Positions 26,067 to 41,000 of a stretch of 64,000 bases of DNA are shown here, piece after piece (positions within the stretch are counted from its first letter, which is position 1; every line of letters begins with the position of its first letter). Below the pieces are notes generated by a model. The model made no database searches and was not told the origin of the DNA. It worked only from the letters and a program-made list of their open reading frames with translations. This DNA is from Aurelia coerulea (lineage: Eukaryota; Cnidaria; Scyphozoa; Semaeostomeae; Ulmaridae). The DNA is taken from the NCBI GenBank assembly GCA_039566865.1, contig CM076943.1, forward strand, positions 15,920,001 to 15,984,000, given 5' to 3'. A program made the translations under genes and the position numbers.

Positions 26067-29000
26067 CAAAATCAATATTTAAAGCTCCTATTTACAATAT
26101 TATTAAGAAAAATACTAATTCAAACCAACTATTTACAAACATTATATATATACAAAGGCAGTAAAAAAGGAAATTATATAGTTAGCGAAATATTTTACAG
26201 GTGCATTGATCTCCAGCCTAGTGTTTGAAATATCTGCTAAAGCTGCAACTTCGAATGAGCAATGTTTCAAATGACAATTCGGTCTCTATAGGATCCGAAC
26301 AGCAAATTCATAAATATGGTCAATTTCTTTGTCTGCATAAGGTCTGCACCTTTATTACAGAACAGCTTATTCTCTTTATGCGAGATAGTTCTCTTTTAAC
26401 TTGTTGCACAGTCGTTAATTCCAAAGAGATTGATCTTATTCGTCTTTTATTGGAAGGTTCTTGTTAGCCTCCACTTTTTAAAATTGACAAAATCGTTTTG
26501 TATTCAGAAAGACGTAGATCAAGAAGAAAATCTAGAGCACCTTCCCTAAAAGATCTTGTCAACATAAGGAATGGCCAGGAACTCTTCGATATTTTTGAAT
26601 CTGCGAATGATCCAGGATCGTTAGAGGTATGTTTTTTAAGATGGAAAAATCCTGTGTTACTGCTAACTTTTCTTCTATATTGTAACTTTTAGGAAAGAAG
26701 CCAGGATGCCAATGATTCTTCCAAAATGTTACCCCTTTTGAAGACTTGCGAGATGCCAAAACTTTAGTGTTAAATGTTTTGAGCTATCACTTTTCTGTAC
26801 CCGTTTTTGTTCGTTCTCTCACTGTTTTTCCTGACTGGATGTGGAGATTTTGGAAGTAGTATGTATCTGAGCACTCTAATGCCCAGGGCATGAAAACCCA
26901 CCCGACCATGCGACCGGGCGGTCGCAGGAAATTTCCCATTACTAATGTCCTGCAGGAAATTTTTCAAATATATCCTGTTCATTCATGCTCTGATATCCAT
27001 TTTTTTTCATAAAAATGAAAGAGGTATCATAAAATCAGGCAAAATTGACTTATCGAGATATGTACCATTTATGTTTATAGATTAGTGATAACAAATATGA
27101 GATCAGTAAAGAAAGTAACTGAACCCAATGCCAACCATGATAGTTGCTGTGACTGGGTTCAAACTTAATTCAAATCCAATAATTGATAAATGCTATGGAC
27201 ATGGGGATTCAAAATAGATCGTTTGGAACCTTTGAAACTTGACTTCTTTTCGAGAAAGCTGGACATTTTAAGTATTCTATGCTTGCAGGATTTTTGAGGA
27301 TGATTTCCGTCCGGTCGCAGGAAGGAAAATATTTTTTCATGCCCTGCTAATGCCTTTCAGACTTTTCTCCTCATCAGAATGTGATTTCGATTTGAAATAA
27401 AAATCAATACAAGTCCGAATCACCACAGTTTTTTAAATGTATTTTAGTGTTTTCGTATTCCAAATCTCTCTGGATCAAATTTATGGTTATATATTTTACC
27501 AACGGTTTTTCCCTACAAGCTACGAGATACAGGTATGTGTACTGGATATCTACTGGGTGAGCCAGAAAGAGCTCCCAGCGTTCGAAAATTCATAGCGCCA
27601 ACAGTACCTGACGGATTTGAATGATTCGCATTCTCGTTTAAAGCCGGAAATCAAAACTATTTTGTGAGTTTTTCTTGCGGTTATATGTGCACTGGAAGTA
27701 CAAGTGAATTTGACTTTACGAAAATTTCTTCGTTGCGAAATGCCTGAAAAGGGCCTAAAACATGCGCTCGATCAAATGGTATGGAGTCTCCTCGCACAGA
27801 GCAATACGTAAGTGCATTTCTCCTCTCTCGGGAGTTATAGGAAATGGATCTGCAAACGAGTATTGAAGATGTTCAATCCCATAGACAAAGATGTGCAGAG
27901 AATATATCTCACCTTTCAAACAATTGTGCTTTCTTCATTGTTCTATGCGATTAGTTTCTTTATGGCTTTGATCAAGTGTTTTTGGGTCTTTTAAATTCTT
28001 GCAAATTCAAGTTGACCTATAATTCCAGTGCTCATAAAAACAATAGACAAATCACAAAACTACATTGGTCTAGCCTGCGCGCAGCCTCAACACCTCCCGA
28101 AAAGTATAGAAAGTGTATAGCTATACTCTTCTGGAGGTAGGTTGAGACTGCGGGCAGGCTACATTGGTCTCTCGGCTTTAAAGTAGAAATCGAATCACTC
28201 AAATCCGTCATGTACTATTGGCACTATGAATTTCAAAAGTGGGAAATTTTTTCTTGCTCATCCGGTATTGTCTTGTCTCTGTGCTGTCACAGCTCGCCGG
28301 GATCCTGCTACATCTACATCGACATCAATACTTTGCTAGACATTGCTGCATTGCTGCAAAGGGGTCACTGACCCAAAAGTAGGATTCAAATAAAACCTAA
28401 AAGTCCTAATTACAAAAGCTTCTGAAATACATAATCTAGTTACTAATTACAAAGATCTAACTTGAAGCTAGTGAACAAGCATGCTGCGAAGTTTCACGTT
28501 AGATCGATCTACTGAGAGCTGATGTACTTATGTCGTTGCCTTCTTTTTGTAACCAATCCTACCCTTTGATACATTACTGTGTTATGAATGCAAACAAGAT
28601 CCGTGCTTGCAAACTCGTTCGGAAGTGCATTGATAAAGACATCTGTGACATATTCAAAGATCATTTTATAATACAAAACCATGGAAAAGATACAAGAAAT
28701 GCCAATAACAGTTTAAAGATGCCGAAAATCAGGACTGAATATGCCCGTAAATCATTTTATTACACTGGAGCAAAGATTTACAATGAACTGCCTCTAAAAA
28801 TCAGGAAGATTGCAAATGCTACTGAATATGAGAAAAGCCTCAAAGAATACTTTAGTTAAATTCGAACACTTTAATCAGCTCAAGGAATTATTTGTAAATA
28901 TTTTCAATTTTTTATTTCATTGAAAACATTTGTCAGTAGGAACTTTTTAATGACTCTCAGTTGATTTATTTTTAACAGGACACACATTGATAACAGCGAT

Positions 29001-32000
29001 GATTCGCTGAATTGTTTTTATCCTGTATAAATATTCGTATATTATTACTATTATTAGTATTATTATGTTACTGACAGCTGGCATTGAGCGAGAGCCAAAA
29101 AGAAATGTTGGACACCTATCGAAGACAAAGAGATGACGAACAGCGATCACAAATTCAGAAGAGATTTGAAGATGCTTGGAAAGAAGTGCAGGAGGAGGTA
29201 GGACAATATGTTGTCACTGATGAATTTGTTTGCAAGCATTTTCGAGTGTCAAGCATTTTAGCTGCATGATTTACAAAATATTTCTTCTTTTAGCAGAACC
29301 TGCCAAAGCTTTAATATAATCCCGAGTGTTATATCCTAGACTATAGTTTTGCTTTTTGTTTATTTGCCATTTATTTTAAACACTCACACTTTCATTGTTT
29401 ATATGGTCGAAGCTTTCGCCTCACGTTTGAGGCCTCATCAGTAACCCATCAGTCTCAATCAGTTGCTGACTAGGCCTCAGAAGTGTGGTGAAAGCTTCGA
29501 CAATATAAACAATGTAAGTGTGAGTGTTGAAAATAGATGACAATGAACAAAAACACAACTATAGATTTATAAAGTGATTTTCAATAGACTATTTTACTTC
29601 AGAGCTTAACTTTTGTCTTGAAAGCATGTGCATTGATTTTGTTTGCTTGTATTTCAAAAGCTAGGCACTAATATGTAGTTGTGAATGATACTCTGAGTTT
29701 CATCAGTTGCAATGGAAAATACTTAGCATGAAGTTATATTTATTCACGACCGTACTGTCAATTTGTACAAGTTTTTGACTGCAATACATATTTTCCTACT
29801 TATTTAATCGCAGAACCAAAATTTGTATTAAGTTATTTCATTTTTTTGTCTCGCCATTTTCATGAGTATGTCCGTTATTATTGCTTTGCAAAGCATGGAA
29901 TGAACGATTTTTTTGCCTTAATCAAGCTAAACCGCCAATTCTTAATACAGTTATCAGTCGTAAGCACTCGATTCTAGGACAGAAATATTTTACTGAAGTC
30001 GTGTGGTGTCAATGTTAACATTACAATTTCCTGTTTTGCTGACACTGCCGTAGATTGGAAACTGCATACGAGTCTGACGAACCCTTGTGTTCATTGATAT
30101 CAAAACCTATTTTCCAAATCAACAGTTTCCCGAAAGAGTGGTGATATCACTGCAAAAGTTCAAGGTAACAGATCACCGGCTTTACAATGGCAAGCAAAAG
30201 ACAGGTTAGTTTTTATTGTTAAATGTTCCAGCCATGACTTTTTCAATCAAACAATTAAAGGAGTCCCGTCTCCAAATTTCGGTCGAATCAGTGATTTTGA
30301 AGTTTTCTGATGGGCAATATCATACAGACGTTTACCTGTTTTTTCGAAAATAAAAGCATCATTTTGAAGATAAATCTTTGTACTTTACAGAGGAAAAAAC
30401 CAAACATTCATATCTTCGACGATTGCTTGGATATAAATGGATTTTTAACGAGTATTTTTTGGTAGCTTGGGTAAAGCCAACAAAACTGCAGAAAACAATG
30501 GAGAACGATGGACACGTGCGGTGTTTACAGTTTTGTTTACAGTTTGGCGACGGATCCCATTTAATGTACAATCTATGCATGTAACCTATTTTTATCTCAG
30601 CCTAATATTCTTCCTTCATTACGCTATTTTTCCCTTTTGTTCTTTCAAAAATTCAGTGTGGTTATTTTCTATTTTTCCCTTTTGTTCCTTCAAAAATTCA
30701 GTGTGGTTATTTTCTATTTTTCCCTTTTGTTCCTTCAAAAATTCAGTGTGGTTATTTTCTATTTTTCCCTTTTGTTCCTTCAAAAATTCAGTGTGGTTAT
30801 TTTCTATTTTCCCCTTTTGTTCTTTCAAAAATTCAGTGTGGTTATTTTCTATTTTTCCCTTTTGTTCTTTCAAAAATTCAGTGTGGTTATTTTCTATTTT
30901 TCCCTTTTGTTCTTTCAAAAATTCAGTGTGGTTATTTTCTATTTTTCCCTTTTGTTCTTTCAAAAATTCAGTGTGGTTATTTTCTATTTTTCCCTTTTGT
31001 TCTTTCAAAAATTCAGTGTGGTTATTTTCTATTTTTCTCTTTTGTTCTTTCAAAAATTCAGTGTGGTTATTTTCTATTTTTCCCTTTTGTTCTTTCAAAA
31101 ATTCAGTGTGGTTATTTTCTATTTTTCCCTTTTGTTCTTTCAAAAATTCAGTGTGGTTATTTTCTATTTTTCCCTTTTGTTCTTTCAAAAATTCAGTGTG
31201 GTTATTTTCTATTTTTCCCTTTTGTTCTTTCAAAAATTCAGTGTGGTTATTTTCTATTTTTCCCTTTTGTTCTTTCAAAAATTCATTGTGGTGATTTTCT
31301 GTTTGTTAAAATTCGGGGTAGTCTAAGTTCTTATAAAGCGGTTTCTTAAATATTGTTTGCTCCCAAAGCATGCTGAACGTAAGTTCCCTCTTGCTTAATC
31401 AAGATCAACTCTTCTAATTGTTTGAATCTATTTTCTTCATTTTTTCAAGATTCATACTTGACTGTTTGGAAGCCAACAGAAGATATCAATGCAGCGTGGA
31501 AAGAAGGAACTCGGTTAAAAATCTACAATCTATCAACATCAGCATCGAGGTAATTTTAAAGACAAAATTCCTTTCTTCGACTGGTTGATTTCGGAAAGCT
31601 TCTTTTGCCACGAAAATTTCACGACCCTTACAAGGTGTAAGTGTAAGTCATTCATAACGATTTGATAACAGTAAAGATTTTGATCAATGGTTTGAGTCAC
31701 TTTTGATGGACCACAGAAGAAAGTATCTTTTAATGATACTGAATGACTTACCATTGTCCATTTCCTGGAAGCAACTTATGGGACCAAGACACCGATGGCT
31801 TTGTATAAGAGCTGTCTAACCCAAATATAATGAAATATGATAAAAGGCATTTATATTGCGCCATTTATCCACACGGCTCAAAGGCGCATTACATGATTTA
31901 TGAAACTAATAGGATGATAGATATTTTATACAAAACAGAAGTTTGTGGAAGAATAAAAAATGTTTATATTACCTGATGAGAAGCTTTTGAAAGATTTTCT

Positions 32001-35000
32001 CTGGATTATACAAACATTTCTGATTCTTCCACAAATTTATGTTGGGGAATATATCTCATAAACTCATGTGATGTGAACTGACAGTAAATAATAGGCCTGA
32101 AGTTTGAATCTGAAGAACAGAAATTCCTGAAAGCCATGAATGAAATAAGAACCAATTTAAGAACCTGAACAACCTCATTTCCCACTGAATACCCAACACA
32201 TAAGAACCTAGTCAGGCTGACTTGCCAAATTGTAGGTTCTTATATGCGGGTTTTTTCTGTATTACAAAGAATGCTAAGAATCGTTGGTAAAATAAAATCT
32301 AATTACAATATTCTTGAAACAGATATGTTTTCAGTCTTCACTCGAAAGTGTTAAGAGAATCCGTTGCCCGCAATGCGTATGGCAGTCTGTTGTAAAGACG
32401 AGGAGAGGCACTTGTAAATGCACAATCTCCAGCGGTCACTAGCTTTGTCCTTGGTGTTTCGAGAGTCAAGTCATCATCGGCAGATCTTGTCCGTCGCGCT
32501 GCTTTTCGCAATGTGACTAGCTCAGTGAGATACATTGGTGCAAGAATATTGATGCATTTATCATGCAAAGCCATGCATATCATTTTGCAGGGAAGTTTGC
32601 TCACATAGCTTCAGGAAAGGAGTATTTTTTTCATCCTTGTTCAATTCGAGTTTGGAAGAAAGACATAATATGACAGACTTCAATCACACATAATACAACT
32701 TGAATTAGATGCACGGAGCCAATTCGGGGTAGCCTATAAACAGGACAAAGAGTACGCCAGTACACGCAATTATTTTTTTAGCTGCAGAATTTCCACATAC
32801 AGTTAAGCCTGAAATTATTCATACCTATGCCAAATTCTGAGTATTTTGCATCGTTCTATTTGAGGACCAATTTTACTGTGGCTGAAGTTTCGTAAGAATG
32901 TGATAAAAGGCTGAAACAAGTGCTACAAGAGACATTTCAAGGAATGAAATATCTTGTGAATTGGTTAGCAAATATAACGATTGAAAAAATACTCCAAATT
33001 TGGCATATGTATGAATAATTTCGGGCTTAACTGTACCAAGATCATTCAATAGAATAGGCTAATTTTAGATATATGTGTGCGTTACTTCTTGGTCCATTTG
33101 TGTTCCCTTCAGAGAAGATTTAGGAACGACTACGTTTTCATCAATTTGAAGAAATACATTCTTGCATCCTTTTTCATTCTAAGGTACAAGCATACGATGG
33201 CAATGGTACAGGTCAGTATGCAGTTCTTAGCTTGTTAATTTGTGTAAGAAAGTCCTCATTGGGAATTATCATTTATTGTTATTATTATTTTCTTTATGGT
33301 AGGCGTTTAGAAATAGCTAGGTTACAGATAATTGATGCCTACTTACTAAACAAAAATAAAATTATTATTAAATACAAAGTAGAATAGTCCTAATTAGTTA
33401 GTTTAATAGTAAACGGTATATGATATAAAAAGGAGTACAAAATGAGTATTTGAAGTGTGCCATACTTTTATCCAGGAAGAAGGTTTTTATTTCAAACTCG
33501 CTGCTTTTGGGAGGAAATATGGTTGCAAGGCATAAGCCTTACCAATTTAAAGTCTGCAAAATCTGTCAAATAAAACAGAATTAGTACCAATATCTTTAAA
33601 GATAGCCAAGCCGCACTACTAAACTGTGATTCAAAACATTTGTCAATAACTTGATTTCAGGAAGCTATCTTGATTTTGAAGTTTTATGGGTAAGCTGGTA
33701 GTTATCAACAACGAACTTAATTTTTGTGCTACGAAAGTTGGTTTTAAGACTGACGCAGTGGTAAACTTTGATAATAACACTCAAGTTTGAATCGAGAGAA
33801 ATTATAGCGCTTTTAGACGCATAGTAATTGTGATTTGCATTGTGCGAGGAGCATTGTGATTTGCGTGTAAAAAGGTCACACAGGTACTGCGGAGCCTGTT
33901 CATGCAGAGACGTAAATACCATTGTCTTAAATTCGCTAGATACAAGTTCCTCAATGGCCTGCCAGCCCATCCTTTCGATAAGTGGTCTGCTTGGGGGTTT
34001 CAAGCTGCTGCTAGTTATAACTCTTGCAGCTTGGTTTTGGACTTTTTGCAACTGTTTAAGTTCAGTCGAACCGGCACAGATATTTATAAATGACCCCAAA
34101 CCAGGACTTGACACAACAGCTTCAAATCTAAAATCACGACGAGTTTACTTTGTGTCAATAAACAAACGGGAGTCAAGAAATGGAGGGGAAGAGGAAGAAG
34201 AAAAGGGACCGGAAAGTGGAGCGAGACTTGTGAACTACGCGTTCCGAAAACGAGGTTCAGAATTCATACACAATGAGGACCCACTTACAACTCAAGTACA
34301 AAAGAAGAATGATTGGCTCTCCCGCTGACATGAAAGAAAGCCCGCAGTCAAGATTTTGACCGGTGTGCAGATCAGACAATGCGGTCTCATTTTCGGAACC
34401 CGTAGTTCACAAGTCTCACTCTCCTTTCCCTCCCCTTTTCTTCTTCCTCTTCTCCCCCTCCAATGCGGTTTATTTGTCTCACTCTCCTTTCCCTCCCCTT
34501 TTCTTCTTCCTCTTCTCCCCCTCCCGTTTATTTGTTAATCAAGAGCGAGACTTAAAGCAAGTCCCCCCAAACCGAGCAACAGTATCAAAAGTGTTACTCC
34601 ATAATACATGTATAAAGAGTCTTTAATGCATCCTGTGGTAGGAATGTTCTGACATACCGGGTGAACCAGAAAAAAGTTCCCACTTTTGAAAATTCATAGC
34701 ATCAAGAGTACTGGATGGATTGGAATGAATCAATATTTGCTTGACAGCCAAAAGATCGAAGTATGTTTGTGATTTTTCTCGCCTTCTTACGAGCTCTGGA
34801 AAAATTGGTAAATTCAAGTTTACAAAAACATGGTGGTTGCAAAATGACCGAAAAAGGCCTAGAATACTTGATCAAATCATAAAGGACTCCTCGCTCAGAA
34901 CAACAGAGAAAATGCAATTTTGCATGGGTGAGAGCTATCGTATGCACATTTATTGCCATGTGATTCAAATCTTTAGTATCTGTTTGAGAATTTATGTCTT

Positions 35001-38000
35001 ATAACTCTTGAGAGAAATGAAACGCGCGTGAGTATTGTTCTGTGTAAGGAGAGTCCTACCGATTTGATCAAGTGTTTTTGGCCCTTTTTCAATAATTTTG
35101 CAACTATGAAATTTTTGTAAAGTTGAATTGACCTATATTTGCAGTGCTCGTAAGGAGACGAGAAAAATCACAAAAATGCTTTGATCTTTTGGCTTTTAAC
35201 TAGAATTTGAATCATTCAAATCCATGAAGTACTTGTGGTGCTATGAAATTTCGAAAGTGGGAACTTTTTTCTGGCTCATCTGGTACTTCAGAAAGCCAAC
35301 AGCCCTTGCCCTAGGAATAAACGACAGCCTTCATTTTGTAATTGCAGCTTGCGACAATGAAGTCAACTCGCTATGACATCATCGATTCAGATCCAGATAA
35401 AGTGGCTGATGTTTTTAAGCCAAGAGAGGTATGTTTCATTATTTTTTAATCATCAAAATATTTCAGATCTAGAGCATGACTATTTCAGTACTATTTTCAT
35501 AAAATTGTTTTTCTTTCACTATAGCAATAGATTGATAGATGCGATACAAAAAGAGAAAAATTTAGAACATAGATTGTTGAATTATGAAAATTAGCCAGTT
35601 AGTAATGATTTTGTTTTCACATTAAAAAACAAAGGATTAACTCTCGCTCCTCCGTTGCAACGGACAGCATCTCAAGACATTCAAAGTCCTTTCAAATTTT
35701 TATAAATCCTGCTTACGTTGATTATCTGAGCTTTTAACTTGTAATTGATATAATTACAACCCGGAGATCCCTTGTCTTTCAAAGGTGCACTGGTCACGTT
35801 TTTAATAGAGACGTATTTTTGTTGCTCTGTTTTACTTACGTTTGTAATGAGGCAAACCACGTGGTCAAAGCTACAAGCAGTGGAGAAACTGTCTTGGATT
35901 GCCTTTCCTGCCTTCTGTGATCCCAGCGCTTGGCGCTAAAATCCGCAACTTCACCTTCGCCTTCGCTGATAATGTTTGCTCCATTGCGTCTTGTTCACTG
36001 CCACCTTGCTCACTGCTTCCTCCTCAGCTTTTGATTCGGTTTGATGGCAACATAGAAATTGGAATTTTGCTTGACCGAATGCCCAAAGGCGGAGAGACGT
36101 TTTACGTTAAACTCCTTTATTCCAGGTGCTGTCATTCTCAAAATTAAAAGAGACTGGAAGCAGACAAGCTGATGAAATTGATGTTGGGGGATATGTAGTT
36201 CACATCGAAGATCATGGTAGTCACAGGTGAAAGCTCTACACGTATTTTTCATACGCAATTCTTCATAAGAAATTTAACTCTCAGAGTAGTAAATTTAAGA
36301 AACGTCTATACTTGGGCAAAATTATTTAAGGAACTGTTTCTTCGAGTCAAGGAACTCCTTAAAGGGTACTTCATATTGGCCTATTGTATTTTGTACGTTT
36401 GTCATGTGCCGTTTCATTGTGTAGTTAAAGAAGCGATGGGTGTGTAGGCGTTTTCTATAGCGTATTTGTAGGCAGGGCTAAAAAATGTTTCCTTCCTGGT
36501 AGCAAGCTAAGCACCTTTGTTTTTTATTACCTACTGTCTTCTTCTTCTTTCTCAATATGCTGCCCAATTCTATCCCATTTCCTTTCTGTCTTTCTTTTTC
36601 CCCTTTCATTTCCTCCCCTTCCTCCATTTCATCCTCTTTTCCTTTTCCTTTTCCTTTTCCTTCTCCTTTTGTTTTTTTCCTTTTTCCCTTCATCCTTCCT
36701 GGGAAATTTGAGTATTTCAGCTACCTTCCTGGTAGCGCTGCTACCACGCTACTTCGTTTTTTTAGCCCTGTTTGTAGGGGCCATGCCACTCAGTATGCCT
36801 ACAAAGATTTCCTTTTGCATATTTTTGTTTTGTTTTGCTCGTTTCTTGGATTGTAGTACTGGGAGGTACCTGAGTAAAGTCTAGACAGTGGCACGGCTTC
36901 ATAGAACTTCGTTTTGAAACTTTAACAGCATTTAATGAAACTCCTAAGAAACCCTTGAGATATTTTGAATATTCAAATAATGAGAATTATAACAAATGTT
37001 TAGTACTGGACCAAATTCTAAGTTATAAAAAACCCAATCAGCCCCTTTTGCATTTAAATCCTTTGATAACTTTTATCTGCTGTTATACAGAAAAATCATT
37101 TCACGCAACATAGCCCATCGACAAAGGTTGGGTGAAATACCATTTAATTCTGATACAAAGAATTATGAAAGGAGCAAGAAGAAAATTCTTTGTATTGGAA
37201 ATTTGTAATTTATTAAAGTCAAAGTTAAAAAAGAGTAGTAGTATTAATGTTTGTGAGCTAGAGAATGTGAAGTTAATTTTTGGACAGATTTATAGAGACT
37301 TACATCATTTCTCTTCCAGCGAACTGCAAACGGTTTACTTGGCTGATTTGTCAGAGGTCTTTCTTGCAGTCAAAGTCTGGGGAGGATTAAAGGTATTTCC
37401 TCTCATATCTCTAAGCATGAGAAGATAACAATAAAGACAGTTAGAAACACGCATAAAAGAATCTAGGTTTTCTTGAGGCAGCCTGAATGAGGTTCTTGAT
37501 TGACTGATGCCATACTCAAGTCCAGCCTGTAAGGTTCTTAAAAAGGTGCTTATATTTGGCACAGTGCAAATGTGTTTTAATACATGCCAGTGCATTCCTT
37601 CTATGAATTGAATAATTTTTCTATATATTTCTTTTTGATAAAGCTTACAAATTGAAAGATTTTGCAGTTTTCAAATAACGTACCATCTATGAAACTATTA
37701 CATAAGAACCTTTACAAATGTCAGCCTTTTGTTGGTTCTTGTTTAAAAAGTTGTAATCATGGAATTTTAGCCTCAAGGTTCTTAATAAAACTAAGTTTTT
37801 TTATGCGGGTTTCAACTGTAGATGATTAGCTGAGTAGTAAAGTCTGTCAACTTTCTGAAATATGCATACTGAAGAAACTGAAGATCATGTTGAAAGACAG
37901 AGATCTTTCCAATTTGCTGGACCGTTGCTTGACGGAACAGAATTTAGTTTTGACGAAGTTATAATCACTAGAAGTGTTCCTTGGCTGCAAAGCATGATCT

Positions 38001-41000
38001 TTGGACCCCGTGCGTTTGTTTTTCTTGGAAAATTCTGTTTTCAAGGACATACTTATACCGCGCTTAGCATACAGAAAATAAAATTTGTACTCTTTGCATA
38101 ATTTCCTGTGCATTCTTGCTTTTCATCTTGTGATCTGTTTACCTTTTTTGCTATTTTTGCACCAAGAGTCTTACGCTTTGGTACACCCACATGTGCGTGT
38201 ACCTGTATAATCCTCCAAACAACTTCTTTAAAGTCACAGAGGCGAACTAGTCCCTTTTCGGGCCAGCTCGGCAAACTCGTATTTACTTTGCGTCACTTTT
38301 TCAGCTTGCTCAATTGACACACCCAAAATATTAGCAATCTTCAGCCATGGATCGCGATAGTATTTCTTCGTAGCCGTTGCAAATAGCAGTCTTTTGTGAT
38401 AGCTGTGTTCTCACTTCTGCATATATGTGGGATATATTTTAGGTATTGTGCATGTATAGATCTCATAGATGCTTTAAGTATATTTTGTATTTCTTAATTC
38501 GTGTATTGGAAGCTATATTCACCTTCATCAACGTTTTTACGTTTCCAACCACCCTTAGTCATGCTTCTAAGGCATCCTATCGTGAACACTTCTAGTTTTC
38601 TCATTTTCTCTTCTCTCCAGAAGATTTGCACTCCTATGTTCTATTTTTACAAACTTTATTAAGGACTTCAAGATACTCTAACTCCTGTTTCTTTACCCTA
38701 ATATTTAGGAAAGTCTTGACTTTAAATTCTGATATGATTTCTTTGTCATTCAGGCATTTCATCTTGAAGAGCTGTTGACACATGGTTCCCTTGTTTGCAT
38801 CAAAAATCTCATCTTCAAACCTGAACCAAGTTCAATGGTTACTGCCACCTTCAATGATCTGTCTGTTGTTTACAAAAATCCGAAAGATGTTTATTTGAAG
38901 GTAGCCTTGGATGAGATAAAGCAAAACAACCAAGTATGTATTCGCTATTACTCTTTACCATACAATAATTATTGCTCCCCCTTTTGTATTTAAAATTATC
39001 AACTTCCAGCATAGGTTCCAAATCTTTAACTCGGTGTAAAAAGGTGGGTGTAAAATTGTATGACCTATTTCTTTTAATTGAATGGCTTGAAAGAAGCTGT
39101 AGCTACTGATCTAAAATTCTACCGTTATATTATTCAGAAATCTTGACTATTTTGAAAATTACAGCGTATTTTAGATTTTAACTCACTTGAGGATGTGACA
39201 TCATCAAATGTCTAAATTGTGAACCAGAAGAGTGAAACACATTTGCTTGATACCATATTGTAGACATTCATGAGCAATGGTTTTCTTTAAACAAAAGCAG
39301 GTTTTCTTGGTTTTCTTGATTTGCATGGTTTTCTTTAAATAAAACACAATTTTAAAGATACCACATATCCTATGTGTCCGACAAATGATGGTATTGAAGA
39401 TACGGAACATTTCTTGTTGCTCTGTCCTTGCCTTGATGTACAAAGATGAGACCTCCTCGCTGGAATTTATGCATTAATACGACCACTTGGATATGTAGAT
39501 CTTGCAAATGAAGCTTTATTACAACTGTTATTGTATGGCAATAAAGATTTTCCCATTTCACTAAATAGACATATTCTTGAGCGTACGCTACATTTTATCC
39601 ATGAAACTGGTCGATTCGAGTGAATTTCTGAGCCACTTACCCATCCCTTCATAAGCCACCCGATTTTGTCGCGTAGTTAAAGTAGTTAAAGTAGTTTCTT
39701 TTCCTTTATTATCTTTATCTAATGGCCTCGGGGTAGAAATTACGATGGTTTTAAGATTGTTTCGACGTTTTTCTTGAATTCTTAGAAAAGAAGAAAACAC
39801 TCTAATTGTGAAAATACTGAAATTTTTGAAAAGTCCAACGGTAGAATTATAGCGAAGTAGATCAAGTTTCTTTGGAGCCGTTCAGCTTAAAGAAATAGGT
39901 GATAGTATTTTACATCCACCTTTTTAAAGATTGAAACCTATGATTCAACTTCCTAAACTATCATTTTAACTGTAAGACGTTTCGGGCATAACCCTTCATC
40001 AGTAATAACCAGGGAGCTCCCTGGTAATAACGAAGCAGAGTACGTTAAGGTCGTTAGAATAGAAAAAGAACGATTGATAGAATAGGTGATAATTGGAATG
40101 CAGAATAGAACGCGACGCAAGAATGCGACGCAAGCGAAGGAGTAAAAGATTGGAAGAGAGATGCTACGAAAAAGTGAAATTAACACAGATGCTAGGATAA
40201 AAATGAAAAACGAGAGAGAAAAGGATCATTTTTAAATTAGGGACTCTTTTGCCATATGGACTCAACAAACGTTTTTCATTTTTATCCTAGCATCTGTGTT
40301 AATTTCACTTTTTCGTAGCATCTCTCTTCCAATCTTTTACTCCTTCGCTTGCGTCGCATTCTTGCGTCGCGTTCTATTCTGCATTCCAATTATCACCTGT
40401 TCTATCAATCGTTCTTTTTCTATTCTAACGACCTTAACGTACTCTGCTTCGTTATTACTGATGAAGGGTTATGCCCGAAACGTCTTACATTATTATATTC
40501 AAGGCTATGTTATATTTATAATCAAAATCTACGTGGACATTTTAAGAATCATAGCCACGCGTACAAACAACTGAATTATTTATCATTTTAACTGTTTCAA
40601 TTGTTTGTACAGAAGTATCTGCCAGTGGTGTAGAGCTAGATCAATAACTAGGGGGGCTCAGGTAGAGAGGTGGCACCATGAAATTTGTTGGGGCCACGCC
40701 TTTTACTGTGCTGTAGAATGCATCTCCCAATATCATGCTTGCCATTAGCAACAAGAAAAGCTTGATAGTTTTATGACAACTGACAGCTATCCTACAAATT
40801 AGAGCACGAAGAAAATTTTAGAAGAAATATCCTTTACTTTGGCGTAGAATGCATCTCCCAATATCATGCTTGCAATTAGCAACAAGAAAATCTTGACAGT
40901 TTGTGACAACTGACAGTTATCCTACAAATCAGAGCACGAAGAAAATTTTTGAAGAAATATCCTTTTCTTTGGCTCAGAAGGCATCCTTGATTCCATATTT

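Noticed and set aside
30467..31326. Frames of 219-275 codons through the 45-bp minisatellite on both strands
   Set aside because: Repeat-driven open frames inside a BRCA2 intron, with no start context or homology.
39953..40574. Twin frames encoding the same 54-residue hydrophobic sequence on opposite strands
   Set aside because: They are the two arms of one foldback. The identity reflects the inverted repeat, not a gene pair.
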